Part shown: piece after piece, positions 1 to 7,344 of the stretch
Layout: each line of letters begins with the position of its first letter
Position numbering within the stretch: the first letter of the stretch is position 1
NCBI GenBank assembly: GCA_045576235.1
Contig: JAZNGA010000046.1
Coordinates: 1 to 10,280, forward strand
Direction of reading: 5' to 3'
Length of the DNA: 10,280 bases
Origin: SIG437 sp045576235
GTDB taxonomy: Bacteria; Bacillota; Clostridia; UBA1381; UBA9506
Position numbers and translations under genes: made by a program
Notes under the pieces: model-generated
Told to the model about the DNA's origin: nothing
What the model saw: the letters and a program-made list of their open reading frames with translations, nothing else
Database searches by the model: none

Positions 1-1
1 T

Positions 2-92
2 GATTTGTCATAGGGCGTGCTTTAGCACGTTCATTTTTACCCTTGACTAATCGCAGACGAGCATTTACAAGCTTTCAGGCGAAAATCTGCGA
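2..92. repeat. Structured intergenic element: nested hairpin (2-52) followed by a second hairpin (51-92)
   Basis: No gene lies in 1-173. Bases 2-15 pair with 40-52, giving about 12 bp with one T-T mismatch and one bulged base. This encloses a perfect inner hairpin CGTGC-TTTA-GCACG (16-29). Immediately after it, TCGCAGA (51-57) is the exact complement of TCTGCGA (86-92), with a 28-base loop. A smaller inverted repeat, AATGCA/TGCATT, lies at 145-160. On the minus strand none of these is followed by a T-run, so they do not look like ordinary terminators for the permease gene that ends at 174. The element could be a REP/MITE-like repeat, an mRNA 3' structure, or part of an RNA continuing to the left of the window. 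The pairing is visible; the role is unknown. Confidence 0.5.
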
Positions 93-173
93 TATTTTGT
101 GAAATTATTATGCCATTCTTTCATTTTAACTTTACACTACCTTTAATGCATTTCTGCATTTAATTGACTGATT

Positions 174-1208
174 TTATTTGTTTTCAGCCTTTGCCTTTTT
201 TGTTTTTTCAAGCTTCACCTTGCCTGCATTTTTGTTCTTTATAACATCCATTAAAACTGCAACAACAACGATAACACCTGTTAAAACATATGTCACATAA
301 GTTGAGTTGACATTTAAGTTGAATTTCGCAAGCACGAAATTAAGTCCACTTCTTATGACAACGAGCATAATCGCACCGATAACAGAGCCTGCAATTGAAG
401 CAGTTCCTCCGTTTGCCGATGTGCCGCCTATGTAAACTCCTGCAATCGCGTCAAGCTCCATTCCGTTTCCTGTTGCTGTTGCGACTGTTGCAAATGATGC
501 CGCCCAGAAGATAGCTGCAATTCCTGTTGAGATGCCTGCGATTGTGTATGCAATGATTTTATATTTATCTGTGTTGATTCCTGAAAGACGAGTCGCCTCT
601 TCATTACTTCCGATTGAAAGAATGTATCGTCCTATTTTGCATTTATACATAAGATACATACAAATCAAAGCAAAAAGGATAACCCATAAAAGTCCGACGG
701 GAATACCGTTATAGTTTGAGAAAACCTTGTTAAACCATGTTCCGTTCGGATAGAACACATTGGGGATTGAAACAATGATTGCTGCAAGACCTCTGCCAAA
801 CATCATTGTTCCAAGCGTTGCAATAAATGCAGGAATTTTAAGTTTAGCAACTAAAACTCCGTTAACAAGACCAATAGCCGCACCAATTGCAATCATAACA
901 GGAATTGTGCACCAAAGCGGCATTCCACCCATGTAGAGCTTTCCTGCTATGATTGCCGCAGCTATGCAAGTCGTTCCTATAGAAAGGTCGATGCCTCCCG
1001 TTGCGATAACAAAAGTCACACCAAGACCCATAATGGCATATGGCGCAAGAGACTGAGCCATGCTCACTATGTTGAATTTATTTAAAAAGTTAGGGTTCAG
1101 CGCCCAGAAGATAAGAACTAAAACCGCTAAAGCTGCAATGATTATCATATTCTGCATGCCTTTTTTCGCTATAGAAGCAAAAATGTTAGCTTTCTTTTCT
1201 CCGTTCAT
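174..1208 (-). CDS. Sugar ABC transporter permease (RbsC/MglC family)
   Basis: This is the membrane subunit of a CUT2-type sugar importer (ribose, galactose or similar), 344 aa, the usual family length. A hydrophobic run at about 20-38 starts a series of around eight to ten membrane segments. The family hallmark GIDLSIG is at 72-78. The cytoplasmic coupling loop with GSNEEATRLSGIN lies at about 200-212, and the conserved block ELDAIAGVYIGGTSANGG at about 251-268. The ATG is preceded by a GAGG ribosome binding site that overlaps the stop codon of the upstream ATPase gene, with only 9 bases between the two genes, so the pair is co-transcribed and probably translationally coupled. The substrate cannot be told from the permease. 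No substrate-binding protein gene is in the window and no clear terminator follows. The family call is very secure; the sugar is not. Confidence 0.93.
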   Translation of the reverse strand: MNGEKKANIFASIAKKGMQNMIIIAALAVLVLIFWALNPNFLNKFNIVSMAQSLAPYAIMGLGVTFVIATGGIDLSIGTTCIAAAIIAGKLYMGGMPLWCTIPVMIAIGAAIGLVNGVLVAKLKIPAFIATLGTMMFGRGLAAIIVSIPNVFYPNGTWFNKVFSNYNGIPVGLLWVILFALICMYLMYKCKIGRYILSIGSNEEATRLSGINTDKYKIIAYTIAGISTGIAAIFWAASFATVATATGNGMELDAIAGVYIGGTSANGGTASIAGSVIGAIMLVVIRSGLNFVLAKFNLNVNSTYVTYVLTGVIVVVAVLMDVIKNKNAGKVKLEKTKKAKAENK

Positions 1209-1218
1209 ATTAATTACC

Positions 1219-2718
1219 TCATTCCTCTCTCATTGTGGCATACGCCATGATTCGTTCCTGCGTAGCATCCTTAATATCAAGTTCGCCTGTGATTCTTCCT
1301 TCACACATCACCACGACTCTGTCACTTAGTCTCTGAATTTCAGAAAGCTCAGATGAAATCATGATGACTGATTTTCCCTGACTCACAAGCTCTTCCATCA
1401 GGGCATACATTTCGCTTTTTGCACCAATGTCAATACCTCTTGTCGGCTCGTCAAAAATGAAAATGTCTGAATTTTTGAGGAGCCATCTTGCGATGATAAC
1501 CTTCTGCTGATTGCCGCCCGAAAGATTTCTTAAAATCTGCTTCATGGAAGGCGTCTTTGTCTTCAGCTTCGCATTTTCCCTTTCGGCGCATGCATCAATT
1601 TCCGCATCATTAATCCAGCCAAATTTTACGTAATCATCTAAGTTGCTTAAAACGGAATTTTCTGCAACAGATTTATCTAAAAGCAAGCCATATCTTTTTC
1701 TGTCCTCAGACAGATAGCAAATTCCATGTTTAACTGCCTCTTCAGGCGTTTTGATGTTAACTTTTTTCCCGCCTATGAAAATCTCGCCTGAATCAAGCTT
1801 GTCAGCACCGTAGATTGCTCTTGCAACCTCTGTTCTTCCTGCGCCCATCAGACCTGAAAAACCTAAAATTTCGCCTCTTCTGAGCCTGAAGCTGACATCT
1901 TTAATTTCTTTTCCGCGGTTTAAATTCTTAACCTCTAAAACGACTTCCGCGTCATCTGCTACCATGCTCTGTTCTTTCTTGTCCCCGTAAATCACGCGGC
2001 CAACCATCATTTTAACGATTTCGTCCTTTGTTGTTTCCTTCGTGATTAAAGTGCCGACATATTCGCCGTCACGCATGACAGTGATTCTGTCTGAAATTCT
2101 GTTGATTTCGTCCATTCTGTGAGATATGTAAATCATGCCGATTCCCTTATCTCTTAAATCATTCATGATTTTGAAAAGCTCCTCGACCTCAACCTGAGTC
2201 AAAGCTGCAGTTGGTTCATCAAGAATGAGAATTTTTGAATTTCTTGAAATCGCTTTTGCAATTTCGACCATCTGCTGCTTTCCGACTGTCAGACTTCCCA
2301 GAATTGCAGATGGGTCAATCTTAACGCCGATTCTGTCAAACAAAGCCTTAGCGTCTTCTTCCATCTGTTTATCATCAATGACTATTTTACCCTTCATGGG
2401 CTCTCTTCCAATGTAGATATTCTGCGCCACTGTGAGATGGTTCATCATATTGAGTTCCTGATGAATGATGCTGATGCCGGCATTTTGCGAATCCTTGATG
2501 TTATGGAAATCTACTTTTTCTCCAAAGAGCACGACTTCTCCGCCATCTTTTTTATGAATTCCGCAAAGCACCTTCATGAGCGTGGATTTACCTGCTCCGT
2601 TTTCGCCCATCAGTGCGTGAACTTCACCTTCTTTAAGCTCAAGATTAACCGATTTCAGCGCGTGGACGCCTGAAAATCTTTTGTCAATATTTTTCATTTC
2701 AAGAATGATATTGTCCAT
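1219..2718 (-). CDS. Sugar ABC transporter ATP-binding protein (RbsA/MglA family, tandem ATPase domains)
   Basis: This is the cytoplasmic ATPase that powers the permease encoded just downstream, 499 aa, matching the roughly 500-residue RbsA/MglA family with two fused ABC domains. Domain 1 has Walker A GENGAGKST at 38-46, a weak signature LTVGKQQ at about 143-149 and Walker B ILILDEPTAAL at 163-173. Domain 2 has the degenerate Walker A typical of this family (GLMGAGRTE), a canonical signature LSGGNQQ at about 399-405 and FDEPTRG at about 422-428, so one site is probably non-catalytic, as in relatives. The ATG at 2718 is chosen because GGGGTG lies 7 bases upstream and MDNIILEMKNIDK is the normal N-terminus. 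A longer open frame back to 2799 would start inside the promoter. The gene is the first of the operon. The substrate is unknown. Confidence 0.94.
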   Translation of the reverse strand: MDNIILEMKNIDKRFSGVHALKSVNLELKEGEVHALMGENGAGKSTLMKVLCGIHKKDGGEVVLFGEKVDFHNIKDSQNAGISIIHQELNMMNHLTVAQNIYIGREPMKGKIVIDDKQMEEDAKALFDRIGVKIDPSAILGSLTVGKQQMVEIAKAISRNSKILILDEPTAALTQVEVEELFKIMNDLRDKGIGMIYISHRMDEINRISDRITVMRDGEYVGTLITKETTKDEIVKMMVGRVIYGDKKEQSMVADDAEVVLEVKNLNRGKEIKDVSFRLRRGEILGFSGLMGAGRTEVARAIYGADKLDSGEIFIGGKKVNIKTPEEAVKHGICYLSEDRKRYGLLLDKSVAENSVLSNLDDYVKFGWINDAEIDACAERENAKLKTKTPSMKQILRNLSGGNQQKVIIARWLLKNSDIFIFDEPTRGIDIGAKSEMYALMEELVSQGKSVIMISSELSEIQRLSDRVVVMCEGRITGELDIKDATQERIMAYATMREE

Positions 2719-2770
2719 TTTATCACCCCGTTTAAAAATTCTATCCGATTCCACAGACTTTATCAAGCTC

Positions 2771-2799
2771 ATTATACTATATTGATAAAATTTTGTCAA
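2771..2799 (-). promoter_or_regulatory. Consensus sigma-70 type promoter of the sugar ABC operon
   Basis: On the minus strand TTGACA (2794-2799) and TATAAT (2771-2776) are separated by exactly 17 bases, both matching the consensus perfectly. The expected transcription start near 2764 gives a leader of about 45 bases before the ATG at 2718. Such a strong promoter in front of a catabolic transporter implies a repressor, which fits the palindrome lying over its -35 and spacer. Confidence 0.85.
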
Positions 2800-2800
2800 T
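2781..2800. promoter_or_regulatory. Palindromic operator candidate over the ABC-operon promoter
   Basis: The 20-bp stretch ATTGATAAAATTTTGTCAAT is a palindrome except for one mismatched pair. It covers the -35 hexamer and most of the spacer, so a bound dimer would exclude RNA polymerase. A further half-site TATCAA is at 2761-2766 and its complement TTGATA at 2782-2787, so the start-site side may hold another contact. The cognate regulator is not evident in the window. Repression by a LacI- or ROK-like protein is inference. Confidence 0.55.
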
Positions 2801-2888
2801 ATTTTTTTGTTTAATATTATATATTTTTTAATCTCCGAGGATAATTATTTGTGAAATATTTACACTACGATGTCAATTTATTAAAAAA

Positions 2889-3434
2889 TCAGTTCTTGTC
2901 AGCTCTTTCAAACCCGTCTTTGCCATATCGGACAAATGAGACTATTGTTGATATCATGCTAAAGCTTTCACACAGAATTCCGCCAAGGCTGAAGTTGAAA
3001 ATGTTATGCACAATCCAGGCAGGCGACATCAGTGAAACCTGAAATACCCTGATGTGAAACCCATTCCCTATCCACATCAGAACACTCATTATGCAAAGTG
3101 TGACAAAAGGAAGCGCCGAAATGAAAATTTCAAACCAGTCTCCCCATGCCAGGACTAAAGAAAACGCGAAACAAACTGTGTAGCACATCAAAACAAGGCA
3201 GAGCTTCCATACCTTTTTATCCTCTTTTGAAAACAAGAAACCGCGGATTAAGTTTGTGAGATTAAAAAGTGCCCCCGCTACAGCCGAAATCATAATGAAA
3301 TTCAAAAAAAACATAAGACTCCCTATGCCCTGAAGCAAAAAGAAGTTCCTGTTTTTCTTGCATTGAAATGAGCTCACAATGATAAAAAGCCCGATAAGTC
3401 CAAAAATCTGTGCTAAAATATTTTTAAAATCCAT
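2889..3434 (-). CDS. YgjV-like inner membrane protein
   Basis: This is a 181-aa membrane protein with about five to six hydrophobic segments. It starts with a helix (ILAQIFGLIGLFIIVSS) followed by QCKKNRNFFLLQGIGSLMFFLNF, the pattern of the YgjV family of bacterial membrane proteins (Imp-YgjV), whose biochemical function is not established. It ends in a short charged tail after a histidine/asparagine-containing segment (WIVHNIFNFSLGG). The ATG at 3434 is preferred over an in-frame ATG at 3488 because an AGGAGG lies just upstream of it, and the longer form would be translated through the promoter. It is monocistronic or nearly so: it has its own promoter directly after the symporter terminator. 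No terminator is visible before the ABC operon promoter, so read-through is possible. The family call is fairly sure; the role is unknown. Confidence 0.75.
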   Translation of the reverse strand: MDFKNILAQIFGLIGLFIIVSSFQCKKNRNFFLLQGIGSLMFFLNFIMISAVAGALFNLTNLIRGFLFSKEDKKVWKLCLVLMCYTVCFAFSLVLAWGDWFEIFISALPFVTLCIMSVLMWIGNGFHIRVFQVSLMSPAWIVHNIFNFSLGGILCESFSMISTIVSFVRYGKDGFERADKN

Positions 3435-3455
3435 AATATCTCCTCCTTTTTTTAT

Positions 3456-3484
3456 ATTATATACTCTATTCTCATACTTTTCAA
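3456..3484 (-). promoter_or_regulatory. Promoter of the YgjV-like gene
   Basis: On the minus strand TTGAAA (3479-3484), a 17-base spacer and TATAAT (3456-3461) precede the AGGAGG ribosome binding site and the ATG at 3434. It begins only about 4 bases beyond the T-run of the upstream symporter terminator, so it resets transcription between the two genes. Confidence 0.75.
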
Positions 3485-3486
3485 CC

Positions 3487-3523
3487 ATAAAAAAAGCTAT
3501 GGCAGAATATTTTTGCCACAGCT
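3487..3523 (-). terminator. Rho-independent terminator of the symporter gene
   Basis: On the minus strand AGCTGTGGCA (3523-3514) pairs with TGCCATAGCT (3504-3495) with one G-U pair and a 9-base loop, followed by seven T residues. It lies about 40 bases after the symporter stop codon. On the plus strand the G-U becomes an A-C mismatch, so the structure is oriented for minus-strand transcripts. Confidence 0.85.
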
Positions 3524-3561
3524 CTTTTCATATTCAGATTTTGAATTTTATGTAATAATTA

Positions 3562-5022
3562 TTACTGTTCATCCCTATAAGCCGAGAGAATGGGGGAAAC
3601 TTCTTCTCCCTTTAATCTTGCAAAATAGTTTTTAGTGATTTTAAAGATTGTGCCTGAAAGAACAACGAGACCGATTAAGTTAGGAATTGCCATGAGTCCG
3701 TTAAATGTGTCTGAGATGTCCCATGCAAGCGAGAGATCCATTGTTGCGCCGACAAGAATAAAGCAAACGAAAACCACCTTATAAATATTCGTTGCAGTCT
3801 TGCCTAAAAGGAATTCGCACGATTTAGAACCATAGACAAACCAGCCGATAACTGTTGAAATGGCAAAGAAGAAGATTGCCATTGTTGCAAAATATCCGCC
3901 GACAGCTCCAAACGATTCGACAAACGCTTCCGTCACTAAAACTGATGCCTTATCAGCTGTGAAGCCTGCTGCAACAAGACCTGTCGAAAGGTCAATAACG
4001 CCTGAAGAAAGGATGACAAGTGCTGAAAGAGAGCAGATAACGATTGTGTCAACGAAAACTTCAAACACACCCCACATGCCCTGTTTCACAGGCTCTTTAA
4101 CATCAGCTGTTGAGTGAACTAAGGCAGAAGAACCAAGACCTGCTTCGTTTGAGAAAACACCGCGTGCAATACCGCTTTTTGCTACTTTAGAAATAACAAC
4201 ACCGATTGCACCGCCGGCAACAGCGTCAAAGCCAAAAGCTCCTTTAAAGATTGCAACAAAAACATCACCTAAAACAGCCGCATTTGTGATGATAATTATA
4301 AGCGATCCAATGATGTAGAAAACTGACATGAACGGAACGAGCTTTTCTGTGACTGATGCGATTCTTTTCAGACCGCCAAACACAGTTATTGCCATGAGAA
4401 CCAAAAGAACGATGCCGCTTATGATAACAGGAATGTTAAATGTCTTTTCAAAGTTTGCAGCAATTGTGTTAATCTGGCTCATGTTACCTATGCCGAATGA
4501 TGCTAAAATGCAGAAGATTGCGAAAAGCACGCCCAAAACAGAGCCGATTGTTTTAAGGCCTTTTTTATCTTTAAAGCCTTCTTTTAAATAAACCATCGCT
4601 CCGCCCATCCATTCACCTTCGGCGTTCTTTTTACGGTAGAAAATACCAAGCACAATTTCAGCATATTTTGTTACCATGCCGAAAAACGCTGCAATCCACA
4701 TCCAGAAAATTGCACCGGGTCCACCTGCTGCTATAGCTGTTGCCACGCCGACAACATTACCAACACCAACAGTTCCGCCTAAAGCTGTGCAAAGAGCCTG
4801 AAAAGATGTGATTGATTTTCCGTCGTTTGTTTTTCCGCTCTTTTTAAAGAGCGTGCCAAATGTGGATTTCATCCAAAGACCGATTTTCCCAACCTGAAAG
4901 AATTTCAGTCCGCATGTTAAGAAAATTCCTGTTCCAACGAGGAACACAAGCATCACAGGTCCCCACACCCAACTGTTGACTTCACCATTGATTTTTTCAA
5001 TGGCAGCTAAAAATTTGTCCAT
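3562..5022 (-). CDS. Sodium:alanine/glycine symporter (AGCS family)
   Basis: This is a 486-aa sodium-coupled amino-acid importer of the AGCS family (AlsT/AgcS-like), with the normal length and about ten to eleven membrane segments. Diagnostic blocks are ALGGTVGVGNVVGVATAI at about 80-97 with AAGGPGAIFWMWIAAFFGM directly after it, and SNEAGLGSS at 291-299, which holds substrate- and sodium-contacting residues in the family. The ATG at 5022 is preceded by AGGGGG. The gene is transcribed alone: a promoter at 5266-5293, a glycine riboswitch with terminator, the gene, then a strong terminator at 3487-3523. The riboswitch indicates that glycine is a physiological substrate or signal, though family members carry alanine as well. 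No truncation or missing motif is seen. The family is very secure; substrate preference is inferred from the riboswitch. Confidence 0.95.
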   Translation of the reverse strand: MDKFLAAIEKINGEVNSWVWGPVMLVFLVGTGIFLTCGLKFFQVGKIGLWMKSTFGTLFKKSGKTNDGKSITSFQALCTALGGTVGVGNVVGVATAIAAGGPGAIFWMWIAAFFGMVTKYAEIVLGIFYRKKNAEGEWMGGAMVYLKEGFKDKKGLKTIGSVLGVLFAIFCILASFGIGNMSQINTIAANFEKTFNIPVIISGIVLLVLMAITVFGGLKRIASVTEKLVPFMSVFYIIGSLIIIITNAAVLGDVFVAIFKGAFGFDAVAGGAIGVVISKVAKSGIARGVFSNEAGLGSSALVHSTADVKEPVKQGMWGVFEVFVDTIVICSLSALVILSSGVIDLSTGLVAAGFTADKASVLVTEAFVESFGAVGGYFATMAIFFFAISTVIGWFVYGSKSCEFLLGKTATNIYKVVFVCFILVGATMDLSLAWDISDTFNGLMAIPNLIGLVVLSGTIFKITKNYFARLKGEEVSPILSAYRDEQ

Positions 5023-5069
5023 TTTAATTTTGCCCCCTAAAAATTTAACATAATTTTTTGCAATAAAAC

Positions 5070-5093
5070 AGCCGCCCTGAAATCAAGGCGGCT
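5070..5093 (-). terminator. Terminator of the glycine riboswitch expression platform
   Basis: AGCCGCCTTGA and TCAGGGCGGCT (minus strand) form an 11-bp GC-rich stem with one G-U pair and a two-base central loop, followed by TGTTTTATT. It lies between the aptamer and the symporter ribosome binding site, where premature termination would switch the gene off. CGGAGC directly 5' of the stem repeats the CGGAGC at the 3' side of the aptamer P1 stem, so the two copies could compete for the same CTCCG partner. Confidence 0.85.
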
Positions 5094-5112
5094 CCGAAAA
5101 ATCCTTGCAGAC

Positions 5113-5138
5113 AAGACAGGACATAACTGTCTTTTCTG
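5113..5138 (-). promoter_or_regulatory. Hairpin between aptamer and terminator (ghost-aptamer candidate)
   Basis: On the minus strand GCAGA-A-AAGACAG pairs with CTGTCTT-G-TCTGC around a 7-base loop, 12 bp in all with one A-G mismatch. Its place, directly 3' of a single glycine aptamer, is that of the ghost aptamer of type-1 singleton glycine riboswitches. The assignment is by position and folding only. Confidence 0.5.
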
Positions 5139-5139
5139 C

Positions 5140-5214
5140 TCCGTCCTTTTGCCTGAGAGATTCAGCTTAAAAGCCTTGCACCTTCGGCACTCTTTTAGAG
5201 ATTCTCCGGAGTTC
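5140..5214 (-). promoter_or_regulatory. Glycine riboswitch aptamer (single copy)
   Basis: The minus strand reads ACTCCGGAGAATCTCT at the 5' side, then GTGCCGAAGGTGCAAGGC, then AATCTCTCAGGCAAAAGGAC and CGGAG, which are the conserved elements of the gcvT-type glycine aptamer. CTCCG and CGGAG close P1. Only one aptamer core is present. An extra hairpin CTTTCAG/CTGAAAG lies on the 5' side (5221-5246) and another on the 3' side (5113-5138). The terminator at 5070-5093 is the likely output. Whether glycine turns the symporter on or off cannot be decided by eye. Confidence 0.9.
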
Positions 5215-5265
5215 CCTTCACTTTCAGTCTCATAAGATTCTGAAAGCTTCAACGAGTATGTTTTA

Positions 5266-5293
5266 ATTATACACTATTTTTCATTTTTGTCAA
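5266..5293 (-). promoter_or_regulatory. Promoter of the riboswitch-symporter unit
   Basis: On the minus strand TTGACA (5288-5293), a 16-base spacer and TATAAT (5266-5271) match the consensus perfectly. The start near 5259 gives a leader of about 240 bases that contains the whole riboswitch. Confidence 0.85.
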
Positions 5294-5347
5294 CACTTTT
5301 TTAACTTCATTCGAAAACTTTTCCACACCGCACCATTTTTCTGCTGA

Positions 5348-7246
5348 CTACATCTCAATATATTTAAGAATTCCCGGAAGCAGAAAACCTGCACAGTTAT
5401 GGTCTTCATAATATTTTTCCGTTGCAATTTCAGAAAGACTTTCTTCTCTTTCCAGTTCAATTGTCATATCTTCATGTAAAAGCTTATAGAGTTTTGCTAA
5501 AATTGTCATCTTTCCTTCTGCATAAATTGAAATGTCGCTTGTTCCAAATTCTTTCTCTAATGCTGAAACGGCATATTCAAGCTCAAAAAGACGGAGAGCA
5601 CACAAAGAATCGCCAAGGAAAAACAGATTTTTTGCCATGAAGTCAATAAAACCAAATCTTCTCCTTAAAGGCGTCCCCAAAGCAGAAACTAGCGGCAAAG
5701 TTTTTCCCACGCCGGAGACATCTAAAACGACAACCATATTTTTCTCGTTGCAAAGCTTTCTTATTTTATAGATATTTCCTTCTATGTCGTCAGTCCCCTT
5801 GTCCCCTAGGCATATAACGACAGGAAGCTTTCCATCTTTGTAATTCATCTTTTTAAAGGTCAGCGCAAAAGTCGGCATTTGTTTCTGAGAAAACCACATT
5901 CTGTCATCAATCACATAACCACTGTCGTAAATCGGAGCAGGAAGCGGTCTTCTGACATTAAGCTCTGACGGCTCTCTCATAAAGTCAACCTTTTCTCTTA
6001 AAAACTCTTTTGCAGCTTTTATGTCATGATTTTTCTTAAACTCTGAAAGCCTTTTTAAATTTTCATCATAGACAAACACAGCATCAGGATAGTCAAATTT
6101 CACCTGACCTGATTTTGTGCAGTTTAGCTCTCTCACAGGAAGTGAAAAAACAGCTTCTTTAATATATGTTCTGTCTTCACCGTTTAAATGTTTTGCAAAG
6201 AACTTTCCTGCAGCGATTGCAAGCCCATCCGTAAACGCGTGAAGGCTTCTGTCGATGAAAAGCTCAAGGTCGTCCTCTTTTCCGTGCATATCCCAGAAGC
6301 GCTTTGATTTTTCAAACACCTCTTTTGTTCCTTCAATCACGAAAAAGTCACTGTCAACAGCTAAAATCATTAAAGGATTTGGTGCAAAACACATTAAAAG
6401 CTCATTATGGTCAAAGCCATTTTCTGTTGCGCCCATCCAGATTTGCTCTGCATCCTGAACACTGTCAGCATAGAGATATTCGCGCCTGTTTGTGACAAAA
6501 GTTCCCGGAGCTGCCGCTTTAATTCTTTCATCACACACCATCATATGACAAGTTGCCGTGCCACCGCCGCTTGTTCCGCATGCGCCGATTTTATCAGCAT
6601 CAACCTCAGGTCTTGACTCTAAATAGTCAACTGCTCTCATAGCATCTGCAATGAAATATCTCGTTATGGTGTCGCCTGCTAAAATGCACTGGTCACCTGC
6701 GTGTTGATGGTCTGCTGTGCACGCAGGGATAACAGGGGCGCTGATGCCATTTTCAAGATAGCTGAGACGCTCTCCCTGACTAACAGGGTCCATGCATAAA
6801 ACAATCAGACCGGATGACGCAATTTCTCTCACAGATTTCTGATATCTGTCAGATGCTTTTCCGTCAGCAGCGTGACCGCACTGACACAAAACAGCTCCAC
6901 ACTTTTCTTTGCGCACCTTGGGAATATATAGATTAGCTGTGACATAAACACCGGGGCGCGATTTAAAAATGACCTTTTCTATGGTGAAATGCTCTTCTTC
7001 TATGACGCCTGTTGTTACAGCCTCAAGCGGAAGACTTTTATCATATGGAATTCCGCCCATTGAAGCAATGAATTTTTCACGCATGGAATCAACATATTTT
7101 CTCAATTCTTCTTTTGTTTTAACATTGTCCCTGCTTTTATCTGCTTTCTCAAAAGCAGCCTCCGAGCGCTTAACTATATGATTTTTCAGTTTATCTTTTA
7201 AATTATAAAATCCAACTTCAAGTCTTTCATATCTGTTAATGTCCAT
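5348..7246 (-). CDS. Large alpha/beta hydrolase (acetyl-xylan-esterase/dienelactone-hydrolase-like) with a degenerate second domain
   Basis: With the ATG at 7246 this is a 632-aa, probably cytoplasmic hydrolase; no signal peptide is seen. Residues about 85-350 form an alpha/beta-hydrolase domain: strand and oxyanion region around GAVLCQCGHAADGK (117-130), nucleophile elbow GTSGG with Ser226, candidate acid AVDSD (296-300) and His336 in SLHAFTDG. This resembles large acetylxylan-esterase-type hydrolases acting on carbohydrate esters, but the substrate cannot be read. Residues about 440-632 look like a second, catalytically dead hydrolase fold: KLPVVICLGDKG, then VVVLDVSGVGKT, but IYAEGKMTI where a serine elbow would be. 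The protein stops right after FLLPGILKYIEM, earlier than I would expect, so a lost C-terminus is possible. An alternative ATG is at 7303 with a GGTGA site, but the promoter at 7316-7344 would leave it almost leaderless. The start is uncertain; the fold is likely. Confidence 0.8.
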   Translation of the reverse strand: MDINRYERLEVGFYNLKDKLKNHIVKRSEAAFEKADKSRDNVKTKEELRKYVDSMREKFIASMGGIPYDKSLPLEAVTTGVIEEEHFTIEKVIFKSRPGVYVTANLYIPKVRKEKCGAVLCQCGHAADGKASDRYQKSVREIASSGLIVLCMDPVSQGERLSYLENGISAPVIPACTADHQHAGDQCILAGDTITRYFIADAMRAVDYLESRPEVDADKIGACGTSGGGTATCHMMVCDERIKAAAPGTFVTNRREYLYADSVQDAEQIWMGATENGFDHNELLMCFAPNPLMILAVDSDFFVIEGTKEVFEKSKRFWDMHGKEDDLELFIDRSLHAFTDGLAIAAGKFFAKHLNGEDRTYIKEAVFSLPVRELNCTKSGQVKFDYPDAVFVYDENLKRLSEFKKNHDIKAAKEFLREKVDFMREPSELNVRRPLPAPIYDSGYVIDDRMWFSQKQMPTFALTFKKMNYKDGKLPVVICLGDKGTDDIEGNIYKIRKLCNEKNMVVVLDVSGVGKTLPLVSALGTPLRRRFGFIDFMAKNLFFLGDSLCALRLFELEYAVSALEKEFGTSDISIYAEGKMTILAKLYKLLHEDMTIELEREESLSEIATEKYYEDHNCAGFLLPGILKYIEM

Positions 7247-7315
7247 GTTTCCCGTAAGTCCTTTCAAGTCAGTTTCAGCTTTAATATCACAAAAATCAGC
7301 CATCTTTTCACCGCT

Positions 7316-7344
7316 ATTATACCACCTGATAAAATCTTCGTCAA
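7316..7344 (-). promoter_or_regulatory. Promoter of the alpha/beta hydrolase gene
   Basis: On the minus strand TTGACG (7339-7344), a 17-base spacer and TATAAT (7316-7321) give a start near 7309. That leaves about 60 bases of leader to the ATG at 7246 but only about 6 bases to the ATG at 7303, which is why the shorter protein is preferred. A longer open frame to 7444 runs through this promoter and is not used. Confidence 0.65.

Noticed and set aside
16..38. Terminator for the sugar permease gene
   Set aside because: The hairpin is followed by T residues only on the plus strand; on the permease strand the flank is CCCTATG, so it does not fit as a minus-strand terminator.
2719..2799. Extended N-terminus of the ABC ATPase from 2799
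   Set aside because: It would start inside the -35 box; the ATG at 2718 has a good ribosome binding site and gives the normal family length.
5221..5250. A second glycine aptamer upstream, making a tandem riboswitch
   Set aside because: Only a simple hairpin CTTTCAG/CTGAAAG is present; the conserved aptamer core elements occur once.
5037..5252. 71-codon open frame on the minus strand upstream of the symporter
   Set aside because: It coincides with the glycine riboswitch and its terminator, has no ribosome binding site, and its translation resembles no protein.
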